A stretch of 64,000 bases of DNA from Cinclus cinclus (lineage: Eukaryota > Chordata > Aves > Passeriformes > Cinclidae). Under the pieces are notes generated by a model that saw only the letters and a program-made list of their open reading frames with translations, did not search any database and was not told the DNA's origin. The DNA lies in the NCBI RefSeq assembly GCF_963662255.1, contig NW_026912131.1, forward strand, positions 248,001 to 312,000. Direction: 5' to 3'. Below, piece after piece: positions 20,001-32,000 of the stretch (the first letter of the stretch is position 1; each line of letters begins with the position of its first letter). The translations under genes and the position numbers were made by a program.

Positions 20001-23000
20001 GAGCAAACAAGTGGGAAAATCTGATCCTGAGGGCAGGTCCCTGGAAGTTGCTCTGCATTTTGTTGCCAGACCATCAAGGCACAGCTGCAAGCTGAGCTGC
20101 AGGAAGCTCGCAGTGAAATCCAGGCATCAGAAAGGAGGCACAAGGAAGAACTAGAAGGCATCAAGGAGGAAATGAATGTCCTCCTTGAGCAGAGGGAGGC
20201 TCTACAAAAGCAGGTGAGCAAAAGAGCAGTGGCACCACAGTCATGCAGGGAGGGATGTGTGGCCTTCTTGCTTTTCCATGGCAGAGCAGCAGCTGATGGG
20301 GGGATCCCTGGGGCTGCCTGGTCCTGTGCTCTCCATGGCAGCTGCTCTGAAGGGCACTCAGGGCTTTGCTGAATCTCAGCTGCTGCCCTGGACAGCTGGG
20401 CTAGTGCTCTGGGCTCTTGGCCATCAACCATCAGCCATCAGCATGGATTCCTGCTGGCCTCTTCTTGCTAGCCTTGGTTTGGGAGGTGCTTTTTCAGGTG
20501 CCCTTGCTGGGCCACGTAGACATTGAGACAAGTTGTCCATATCCATTGTGAATCTGGTGCTGTCAGGACAGAGGGAGAAATGAATGGGAAGTTGTCCTTT
20601 ACCTTTCCTCACAGCCTCTGCTCTGGCTGACAGTGACAAGCTGTGGCTGTAGCCTCTGACTGCTTTGTTCTGTTTGACTGGAGGTGGGAGAGTTGACATC
20701 CCAGCTGGCAGCCTCCCGAGAGTCCCAGGAAGCGATTGTCCAGAGAGCCCAGCAAGATGTGAGCTGGGCACAGGATCAGGCACGGCAGAAGCTGGTGGAG
20801 GTTGAAAACACCAAGAAGAGGCTGGAGGAGGCAGAACGTCAGAACAAGGAGCTGCAAGTGCACCTGCAGAACCTGGAGAGGGAATGGAGTCAATGGGAAG
20901 AAGTGGCACAGCAAAATTCACAATTGCAGGCTTCTGTGAATGTCCTGGAGAGGGAAAAAGACAGGTAAAGGAAAGCCTTTGGGACTCTGCACTCTGCTGA
21001 ATGGATTCCCCCTTTGCTATCTTTGCATGTGCCAGGGGCTCTGGCAGCATTTCCTAAGTGGCAGATTCTGAACTCTCTGACAAGACACGTTTCATTATCT
21101 CAGTGTTGTGTCTCATTTTCTTTTCCTTGATGCCTTTAGTCAAAGCTTTTCTGAAGACAGAGGCTTTTGGGTAGCTCTTTCCCTCTGGGGACTGTTCTGT
21201 TGTGTTGTTAGGCAAGGTGGGTATGTTAACACTGCCCAAGCTGCAGTGTAAGGAGGTGGATGCATCCACCAGCTCCACCTTGGGTCCTATACCTTGAAGC
21301 CTTAGGGATCTGGATCAGCCTGGCATCTGCTGCCTTTGCTGGGCAGAACCATCTTACGGCCCTGATTGCTGACCCAGGGCCAGAGTGCCCTTGGAAGCAC
21401 CCAAGAAAGAAGAATGTGTCTTTTGCATCATTCCTCCTACAATTCCTGGAGGGAGTCGAGCAGAGTCCCTGCCACCCTCCACAGTCACAGGCATTACTGA
21501 CTGTGCAAAGACTGCAAGAAACAAGACAAAGGTTAGGGGGGCTCCTACAGCTGATCAAGTTTTGGCAGTCTTCAGTGCTGCAAGATTCACATTTCCCTCT
21601 CAAAAAGAAGGCAGGGCATGTAGGCAGGAACTCCCCATTCTTTCAGGAGCAAAAGCAGAGTGGACAAGTGCTGGGATGGGACTGCAGGGAGAACAGACTG
21701 TTTAGACAAAGTTCATCAGACAGAGCAGTTTTTGCCTGAGGTGGTGCAGGTCCTAAGAGTTTCTAAAATGTGATACCATGTAGTAATGAGTTGCATGCTT
21801 TCCTTCTAGGCTGAATGTGTCTCTGGAGAAAAAGAACTTGTGCCTGAACTCACTGGAAGAAAACAACCTGGAACTGAAAAATCAGGTGTCTCATTTTCGT
21901 TCTGCTCTTGAGAAGACTGAGCAGCTCCATTGTAAACACAGAAGAGAACTGCTGGAGTTCAACACCCAGGTAAGCTGTGCACTGGCATCCTCTTCTCCCT
22001 GGACACACAGCAACACCTTTGGCATGGAGGCCCCAACCTCTTTCCCCTCCCAGCAGCATCCACTGCTGCCGTGTTCTGCCCACGGCTGCTGCTGCACCCT
22101 GAAGCCAAGGCTGGATCTGGTCTGTGCTGCAGATATTTTTCCCCATTCTCTCCTGGGTCCCAGCAGGAAATCTGGGATCAGAAGCAGCTGCAGACTCCTT
22201 TGGAGCTTCTCTGTCCCTGTGTTAGCAGTGTTGTCCCAGATGGAGTTGGTGCCTGTGCTGGGCACTGAGCAATGTGGGGACACAGAGGTGGCTATGGCAG
22301 GCTGGGCAGGGCACTTGCACTGCAGCCAGTTCAGGTGGTGTTCAGAGCTGCAGCTTCAAGGGTGTCCACTGCCTTCCTTCCCCAGTTTGTTTCCATTGGA
22401 ATTCTTGGTTGTGCACCATCTGTTTCCTGCGTGTTTTTTTTGCCTGAAATCCTTCTCTTTAGTTGCTCTCCCTACTGCCGCCTCCAGTGCAGCCCTGTCC
22501 CTGAGGCTCTGTGCATCCATCTTGCAGACCTGGGCCATGCTGGAGGCAGTGATGGAGAAGGCAGCTCGCCAGGAGGCTCAAGAGAAGCAGCTAGAAACTG
22601 CGGTGTCTGAGCTGCGTGTGAGGCTGCAGAGCTCTGAGGAAAGAGCAGAGGCCATGGCCGCACAGTGTAAGGCCATGGAGCTGGAGCTGAGGAAGGCACA
22701 GGCTCAGGGAGTCCAACTAAAGTCCCACAGTCGGGAGCTGCTGAAACTGTTGGAGCAACATGAGCAAGGTACAGCTTCTCTCCCATCTATTCACTGCCCC
22801 ATCCTGTGTCAGCAGTGGGGATTTCTGATCCCATGCACAGGAAAAGGGCAGTGCTGGGAACAGGCAGGCAGGTAAAAACATCCAGCAGGAGATTTATCCA
22901 TTGTAGTGCCAGTGAAAGCTTTTTCTCAAGAAAGATGCCGTGGCTGGCAGTGCCATCTGCCTGTGCTATGGCTGACCCCATGCACAGCTGGTGCCTTTTA

Positions 23001-26000
23001 GGTGCCACGTCTGCGCTAAGGAGCTGTAGGTGGATGCCTCAGCTTGATTCCCCCAAAACCCAGGCCCTGCCAGAGCCTCCAGGCTCTTGATCTCTCTGGA
23101 GCAGACCTGCACAGGCATCCCTGCTCCTTTGTCTCTCTTGGATTGCTCACCCTGCACAAGCCCAGGAGCAAACACACTTTTGTATTCCTCAGAATCGTGC
23201 CCCTTTCATTCCTGCGTTTCTCTCTGTCTGCAAGTTTCCTTCATTTCTGCCAGCTCTGGATCATTTGTGAGCTTAGGGTGTGGCAAACACAGGCAGGCAG
23301 AGAAGACACTGCTGATAGTGACTGCAGGATGCACATCTGTTTGCCTTTGCTTTGCTTTTCCCCTTCCCCTTGTCTCCTGCAGATTGGTGGAATGGGGAAC
23401 TCAAGCATGCCTCTCGAGAAATTGCCCTGCAGAAAGAGGCTGCTGAATGGCAGGAAGAGGCTGAGACTCTTCATCAGGAGGTGGCATTTTTGCAGAGGAA
23501 ATTGGAGAGCCTGGAGAAGGAAAAGAAGGAAGTGCTGGTGAGATTGGCAGATGCCAGAATGGGCCATTTCCTAGCTGTGATTGGACCTGGTGTTCATAGT
23601 TCTAAGGAGCACCTTTTTCCAGTTTAACTTTGCTAATTCCAATCTTCTGAATGAGAAGGAAAAGATGTTGTAGTCATGTCAAAGCTACATAGTGCTGAGG
23701 CTGCTGATTTTCCTCCATGCTGGAGTTCTGTGTCCTAGAAGCTTTAGTTCTCAATGCCCACACTGTATTGATATTGCATGGTTTGGGCAATTCCTCATGT
23801 GCTAAGCCATGTTCAGATTTCTAAACATCTGGACGTGGAAGGAGGGGTGAGAAGAGCAAGTTTGCTGTTCATAGAAAGGTGTTTGGCCTTGGCCCTGTGA
23901 GAGCAGCCAGTGGGGAGAGAAGAGAGGACAGCCAAGTGCTGCTGCAGAGAAGGACGTGTGCCTGCAAGGGGAGAACTCGTCCTGAGTGGCAGCAGAGAAT
24001 GACCTGGCCTGATCTGGCCATTGCTGCTCCAGGAGAGGACAGTGGGGCTCTGGGGATGGTGCCATGGAAACTCTACACAGAAGAGGTGGAAAACCACTGC
24101 TGCTGCCCCAGCCCCAGGGAATGACATGCTGGGGGTGTTTGCTCTTCCCTTCGAAGCTCCCTGATGGAGAGCACATCCTCCTGGCACTGCCTAAATCCTG
24201 CTTAGCGTGGGCTTGCAATCCTGGCTGCAGTTCTGGCATCTCCTTTCCAAAGGAACACTGGAGTGGAGCTGCAAGAGGTCGGGGAAGGGCAGGAAGGAAG
24301 CTGGGATGGGCTGAGCGAGCTGGGAAAGATGCAGTATCAAGGAGGGCCCAGCAAAGTTCTGCAGCATCCCGAGAGGCAGAGAGAGAGGGGCAGCCTGTGC
24401 CTGCCCCTGTGGCAGGAGTCCAGATGTGGTATGAGAAGCAAAGTGAGAGAGGGAATGAGTGACCCTTTTTGTCCCTGTTTTGCAGCATGAACGGGATTTG
24501 GACCAGCAGCACATGAGACATCTCAAAAAGAAGAATGAATTCCATGCAAGTGACATTCAAGATTGGAATGAAACAACCCAGAAATTGGAAGCGGAGAATG
24601 AAGGCATGCAGGAAGAGTTGGAACATGGGTTTTATGGGGTTTCTGCCACCGTGAATCAGAAAGGAAGAAGAGAACACATAGGGAGAGAGAATGCTCAAGT
24701 CCTGCGTGCTTCACTGAGCATGAGAGAAGAAGACAAAGGGATTTTGAAGAAAGATTTAGCAATCGTGCAGAGAAGGGCACCTGACACTGGTATGGGCCAG
24801 TGTCATCTCCAGGTACGCACTGACATTGCCCTTCATTCCACTGCAACTTCCCTGAATGATTGCAATGATGCTCCCCCTAAAGAATTGGGACTCTCTATCC
24901 CTGTCAGTCCAGGCCTGCTTAGGCCAAGCAGCCCGGGCTGCAGCAGGCAGCCTTGTCTGTGTGCCTGGCTCCAGACAGCGAGCATTGACTGTAGGTTGTT
25001 TCCTGGCATGCCCTGAATGACCGAACAGCTCTGGAGCATGCTGTTCAAATTAGCTCCAGGCCAAAAGTTGGGCATGGGGAGCTGCTTCTCCCCTGCCCAC
25101 ACAAGGGCAGGCAACACATGGGGATTTGGATTTGGTGTGGGAAAGAATGGAGCAGATGAGGAGAGTGATGAAGTAAACTGAGCAGAGTCTTTTACCAAGC
25201 AGGCTGAACAGAAGCTGGAAGAGCAGAATGAGAGGAGTGCTTTATCAGAGGTGGTGCTCCAAACTCGGGCAGAGCTCAGCCGAGCCTGCCAGCAGCTTCA
25301 GCAGGTCTGGCAGAAGGTGAAAGAGCAGCAAGAGAAGGGTCAGGTAAGTGTGAGTAGGCAGGGAAGAGAGTGCAGGGCAGTGACAAGGGCACAAAAGGAA
25401 GCTCCTGGGACTGAGCAGGCACGGGCTGCTTCAGGCATTGGGAGCACAGAGCCTGCTAAACTCCAGAGCTCAGGCCCAAGAAGGAGGTGTTCCAGAGGAG
25501 GCAGAGCTGGCCAGAGAAGCCAAAGGAGTTAGCTGAAAGAACGGGATTTTGAGCAAACAAGTGGGAAAATCTGATCCTGAGGGCAGGTCCCTGGAAGTTG
25601 CTCTGCATTTTGTTGCCAGACCATCAAGGCACAGCTGCAAGCTGAGCTGCAGGAAGCTCGCAGTGAAATCCAGGCATCAGAAAGGAGGCACAAGGAAGAA
25701 CTAGAAGGCATCAAGGAGGAAATGAATGTCCTCCTTGAGCAGAGGGAGGCTCTACAAAAGCAGGTGAGCAAAAGAGCAGTGGCACCACAGTCATGCAGGG
25801 AGGGATGTGTGGCCTTCTTGCTTTTCCATGGCAGAGCAGCAGCTGATGGGGGGATCCCTGGGGCTGCCTGGTCCTGTGCTCTCCATGGCAGCTGCTCTGA
25901 AGGGCACTCAGGGCTTTGCTGAATCTCAGCTGCTGCCCTGGACAGCTGGGCTAGTGCTCTGGGCTCTTGGCCATCAACCATCAGCCATCAGCATGGATTC

Positions 26001-29000
26001 CTGCTGGCCTCTTCTTGCTAGCCTTGGTTTGGGAGGTGCTTTTTCAGGTGCCCTTGCTGGGCCACGTAGACATTGAGACAAGTTGTCCATATCCATTGTG
26101 AATCTGGTGCTGTCAGGACAGAGGGAGAAATGAATGGGAAGTTGTCCTTTACCTTTCCTCACAGCCTCTGCTCTGGCTGACAGTGACAAGCTGTGGCTGT
26201 AGCCTCTGACTGCTTTGTTCTGTTTGACTGGAGGTGGGAGAGTTGACATCCCAGCTGGCAGCCTCCCGAGAGTCCCAGGAAGCGATTGTCCAGAGAGCCC
26301 AGCAAGATGTGAGCTGGGCACAGGATCAGGCACGGCAGAAGCTGGTGGAGGTTGAAAACACCAAGAAGAGGCTGGAGGAGGCAGAACGTCAGAACAAGGA
26401 GCTGCAAGTGCACCTGCAGAACCTGGAGAGGGAATGGAGTCAATGGGAAGAAGTGGCACAGCAAAATTCACAATTGCAGGCTTCTGTGAATGTCCTGGAG
26501 AGGGAAAAAGACAGGTAAAGGAAAGCCTTTGGGACTCTGCACTCTGCTGAATGGATTCCCCCTTTGCTATCTTTGCATGTGCCAGGAGCTCTGGCAGCAT
26601 TTCCTAAGTGGCAGATTCTGAACTCTCTGACAAGACACGTTTCATTATCTCAGTGTTGTGTCTCATTTTCTTTTCCTTGATGCCTTTAGTTAAAGCTTTT
26701 CTGAAGACAGAGGCTTTTGGGGTAGCTCTTTCCCTCTGGGGACTGTTCTGGTGTGTTGTTAGGCAAGGTGGGTATGTTAACACTGCCCAAGCTGCAGTGT
26801 AAGGAGGTGGATGCATCCACCAGCTCCACCTTGGGTCCTGTATCTTGAAGCCTTAGGGATCTGAATCAGCCTGGCATCTGCTGCCTTTGCTGGGCAGAAC
26901 CATCTTAAGGCCCTGATTGCTGACCCAGGGCCAGATTGTCCTCTCGGAGGCACCCATGAAACAAGGAGGTCTCTGTTCAGTCGCTCCTCATAAAATGCCC
27001 CCCAGTGCCTGGAGGGAGTCAAGCAGGGTCCCTGCCACCCTCCACAGTCACAGGCATTACTGACTGTGCAAAGACTGCAAGAAACAAAACAAGGGTTAGG
27101 AGGGCTCCTTGCGCTGATCGAGTCCTGCTAATCGTCAGTGTCACAGGATTCTTCTTCCAAGAAGAAGACAGAGGAAGGCAGAGAACTCTTGCTTGCCTGG
27201 AGCTTTCTGCATCTTCCATCACGTTGTGCTCCAAGTCTCTGTAGCCACCTCTGCCTTCAGCCTTTGTTTCTCCAGCTGAAAGTAAGACGGATGCTGGTAA
27301 ATCTTAGGGAAGTTGCCAGAGATCCCCTGCCTGTAGGGTGCTGCTCCTCCTGCCTGGACATTGAAGATGGGGGAAGGAAATGTCTCTTCCATGTTGACCA
27401 ACCTTCCCCCTCTTGGAGCCTGCTTAGTCAGAAGAAACGCATTCCTCTCCCCTGATGTCTTCATTGCAAGATTTTGTTAGGTTTGTATTCACATTTCCAT
27501 CTCAGAAAGAAGGTGGGGCAGGTTAGCAGGAACTCCCCATTCTTGCAGGAACAAAAGCAGAGTGGGCACATGTGGGGCTGATTCAGCAGTAAGAACAAGG
27601 AGCCAAATTGTTTCGACAAAGTTCATCAGGCAGAGCAGTTTTTCCCTGAGGTGGTGCAAGTTCTAAGAGATTTTATAAAATGTGATACCATGTAGTAATG
27701 TGTTGCATGATTTCCTTCTAGGCTGATTCTGTCTCTGGAGGAAAAGAACTTGTGCCTCAAGTCACTGGAAGAAAACAACCTGGAACTGAAAAATCAGGTG
27801 TCTCAGTTTCATTCTGCTCTTCAGGAGACTGAGCAGCTCCGCTCTGAGCATAGAAGAGAACTGCAGGAGCTCAACACCCAGGTAAGCTGTGCACTGGCAT
27901 CCTCTTCTCCCTGGACACACAGCACCATCTTTGGCATGGAGGCCCCAACCTCTTTCCCCTCCCAGCAGCATCCACTGCTGCCGTGTTCGTGCTGCTGCAC
28001 CCTGAAGCCAAGGCTGGATCTGGTCTGTGCTGCAGATATTTTTCCCCATTCTCTCCTGGGTCCCAGCAGGAAATCTGGGATCAGAAGCAGCTGCAGACTC
28101 CTTTGGAGCTTCTCTGTCCCTGTGTTAGCAGTGTTGTCCCAGATGGAGTTGGTGCCTGTGCTGGGCACTGAGCAATGTGGGGACACAGAGGTGGCTATGG
28201 CAGGCTGGGCAGGGCACTTGCACTGCAGCCAGTTCAGGTGGTGTTCAGAGCTGCAGCTTCAAGGGTGTCCACTGCCTTCCTTCCCCAGTTTGTTTCCATT
28301 GGAATTCTTGGTTGTGCACCTTCTGTTTCCTGCGTGTTTTTTTGCCTGAAATCCTTCTCTTTAGTTGCTCTCCCTACTGCCGCCTCCAGTGCAGCCCTGT
28401 CCCTGAGGCTCTGTGCATCCATCTTCCAGATCCAGGCCCTGCAGGACACAGTGCTGGAGATGGAGGCTGCACAGGCAACTCGAGAGAAGCAGCTGCTGCG
28501 GGAGCTGAAGGAGTCCCGGGCAGGAGAGCAGTGCTTGAAGACCTCTGTGCATATGCTGCAGACTGAAGTGTCCCAGCTGCGTGTGAGGCTGCAGAGGTGT
28601 GATGACAAAGCTCTTGCCTTGGTCAGACAGTGTGAGACCTCTGAGCTGGAGCTGAGGAAGGCAGAGGCTCAGATGAACAAACTCAGAGCCCACAACCAGG
28701 AGCTGCAGATGAAGTTGGAGAAAAATGAGCGAGGTACAGCTTCTGCTCTCCCACCCATTGTCCCATGCTATGTTGCCAGTGAGGATCACTGATGTCACAA
28801 AGAGGAAAAGGGCCCAAAGATGGCAGAAGGGAGAAAACATCCTGTGAGCAATTTATCCATTGTAGTGCCAGTGAAAGCTTTTTCTCAAGAAAGATGCCGT
28901 GGCTGGCAGTGCCATCTGCCTGTGCTATGGCTGACCCCATGCACAGCTGGTGCCTTTTAGGTGCCACGTCTGCGCTAAGGAGCTGTAGCTGGATGCCTCA

Positions 29001-32000
29001 GCTTGATTCCCCCAAAACCCAGGCCCTGCCAGAGCCTCCAGGCTCTTGATCTCTCTGGAGCAGACCTGCACAGGCATCCCTGCTCCTTTGTCTCTCTTGG
29101 ATTGCTCACCCTGCACAAGCCCAGGAGCAAACACACTTTTGTATTCCTCAGAATCGTGCCCCTTTCATTCCTGCGTTTCTCTCTGTCTGCAAGTTTCCTT
29201 CATTTCTGTCAGCTCTGGATCATTTGTGAGCTTAGGGTGTGGCAAACACAGGCAGGCAGAGAAGACACTGCTGATAGTGACTGCAGGATGCACATCTGTT
29301 TGCCTTTGCTTTGCTTTTCGCCTTGCCCTTGTCTCCTGCAGATTGGTGGAATGGGGAACTCAAGCATGCCTCTCGAGAAATTGCCCTGCAGAAAGAGGCT
29401 GCTGAATGGCAGGAAGAGGCTGAGACTCTTCATCAGGAGGTGGCATTTTTGCAGAGGAAATTGGAGAGCCTGGAGAAGGAAAAGAAGGAAGTGCTGGTGA
29501 GATTGGCAGATGCCAGAATGGGCCATTTCCTAGCTGTGATTGGACCTGGTGTTCATAGTTCTAAGGAGCACCTTTTTCCAGTTTAACTTTGCTAATTCCA
29601 ATCTTCTGAATGAGAAGGAAAAGATGTTGTAGTCATGTCAAAGCTACATAGTGCTGAGGCTGCTGATTTTCCTCCATGCTGGAGTTCTGTGCCCTAGAAG
29701 CTTTAGTTCTCAATGCCCACGCTGTATTGATATTGCATGGTTTGGGCAATTCCTCATGTGCTAAGCCATGTTCAGATTTCTAAATATCTGGACGTGGAAG
29801 GAGGGGTGAGAAGAGCAAGTTTGCTGTTCATAGAAAGGTGTTTGGCCTTGGCCCTGTGAGAGCAGCCAGTGGGGAGAGAAGAGAGGACAGCCAAGTGCTG
29901 CTGCAGAGAAGGACGTGTGCCTGCAAGGGGAGAACTCGTCCTGAGTGGCAGCAGAGAATGACCTGGCCTGATCTGGCCATTGCTGCTCCAGGAGAGGACA
30001 GTGGGGCTCTGGGGATGGTGCCATGGAAACTCTACACAGAAGAGGTGGAAAACCACTGCTGTTGCCCCAGCCCCAGGGAATGACATGCTGGGGGTGTTTG
30101 CTCTTCCCTTCGAAGCTCCCTGATGGAGAGCACATCCTCCTGGCACTGCCTAAATCCTGCTTAGCGTGGGCTTGCAATCCTGGCTGCAGTTCTGGCATCT
30201 CCTTTCCAAAGGAACACTGGAGTGGAGCTGCAAGAGGTCGGGGAAGGGCAGGAAGGAAGCTGGGATGGGCTGAGCGAGCTGGGAAAGATGCAGTATCAAG
30301 GAGGGCCCAGCAAAGTTCTGCAGCATCCCGAGAGGCAGAGAGAGAGGGGCATCCTGTGCCTGCCCCTGTGGCAGGAGTCCAGATGTGGTATGAGAAGCAA
30401 AGTGAGAGAGGGAATGAGTGACCCTTTTTGTCCCTGTTTTGCAGCATGGATGGGATTTGGACCAGCAGCACATGAGATATCTGTCAAAGAAGAATGAAAT
30501 GCCTGTAGCTGAGATGAGAAATCAAATGGAAAAGAGTCAACAATTAGATGTGGAGGGGGAAAGCATGCAGGAGGAGTTGGAGCATGGGTCTGCTGCTTTG
30601 AAGAAATGGATCGAGGAAGCTCAAGTCCTGAGGGCTGCACTTAGCAAGAGTGAAATGGCCAAAGGGACTTTGAAGAAACATTTGGACATCCTGAAGGGAA
30701 AATCTTGTATTCTGGTACGCTCTGGCATTGCCCTTCAGTGCACTGCAACATCCCTGAATGATTGCAATGATGCTCCCCCTAAAGAATTGGGACTCTCTAT
30801 CCCTGTCAGTCCAGGCCTGCTTAGGCCAAGCAGCCCGGGCTGCAGCAGGCAGCCTTGTCTGTGTGCCTGGCTCCAGACAGCGAGCATTGACTGCCAGGTT
30901 GTTTCCTGGCACGCCCTGAATGACTGAACAGCTCTGGAGCTTGCTGTTCAAATTAGCTCCAGGCCAAAAGTTGGGCATGGGGAGCTGCTTCTCCCCTGCC
31001 CACGCAAGGGCAGGCAACACATGGGGATTTGGATTTGGTGTGGGAAAGAATGGAGCAGATGAGGAGAGTGATGAAGTAAACTGAGCAGAGTTTTGTACCC
31101 TGGAGGCTGGACAGCAGCTGCACTGCTGGTGCCTTGAGGATGCTTCCTGTGATGGAGATTTCTGAATTACAGCTTGTGTGGTGTTTGAAATAAGGGAATC
31201 TTCTCCTCTCTGTATCCCCAGCCGGGTTTTGAAGGAGAAGTGGTGCAGCTGTTCTGTATGTCAGACACCAGCCTAGAATGTTTGCAACACGTTTCATCAT
31301 CAGAAACTGAGAGGAAAGAGTGGCCTGGATTGAGCACTGAGCCCAGGAGAACTGGCGAGCAGGTAAAATGGTCTTTTGCTGCCTCTGCAAAGCCTCTGGC
31401 TCCTCTGCAATACTAGCCCACGGTGTCAGGAAAGTGGAGTTGGAGGAGTTTCAAGGCCTCAGCAGTGCTTGAAGTCTCCTTCTCCCCCTGGCCTTGGTTG
31501 CCCACATTGTGCTCTGCTCCCATGTGGAATGCTCTGAACTTTGGGAGAGTTTGCTCCCTGAGCCTGGGCTGGCTGTGCAGGAACTTGCTGTTCAAATCAG
31601 CTCCAGGCCCAAAGCTGGGCATGGGGAGCTGCTTGTCCTTTGTCCAGGCAAGGGTAGGCACCATGTGGGGTTTTGGATTCTGCGTGCAAAGGAATGGAGC
31701 AGGTGAGCAGAGTGATGAACTAAACTGAGCAGAGTTTTGTACCTAGCAGGCTGAACAGCAGCTGCACTGCTGGTGCTTTGAGGATGTTTCCCAACACCGA
31801 GATTTCTGATTACAGCTTTTGTGGTGTTTGAAATAAGGCAATCATCTCCTCTCTGAATACCCATCAGGCTGCTGGAGCAGAAGGGAAGCAGCTGTCCGAG
31901 CACTCCAGGAATGGCATGGAAAGTGTGTGGCATGTGGTTGCAACATCAGCAGAAGACAAGCCAGAGAAGCGTGAAGCAACCACTGACCCCAGGAGGACTG

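Noticed and set aside
20424..21050. 208-codon minus-strand frame, repeated at 25,974-26,600
   Set aside because: It is antisense to CEP250-like exons A3/B3; repetition only reflects the duplication.
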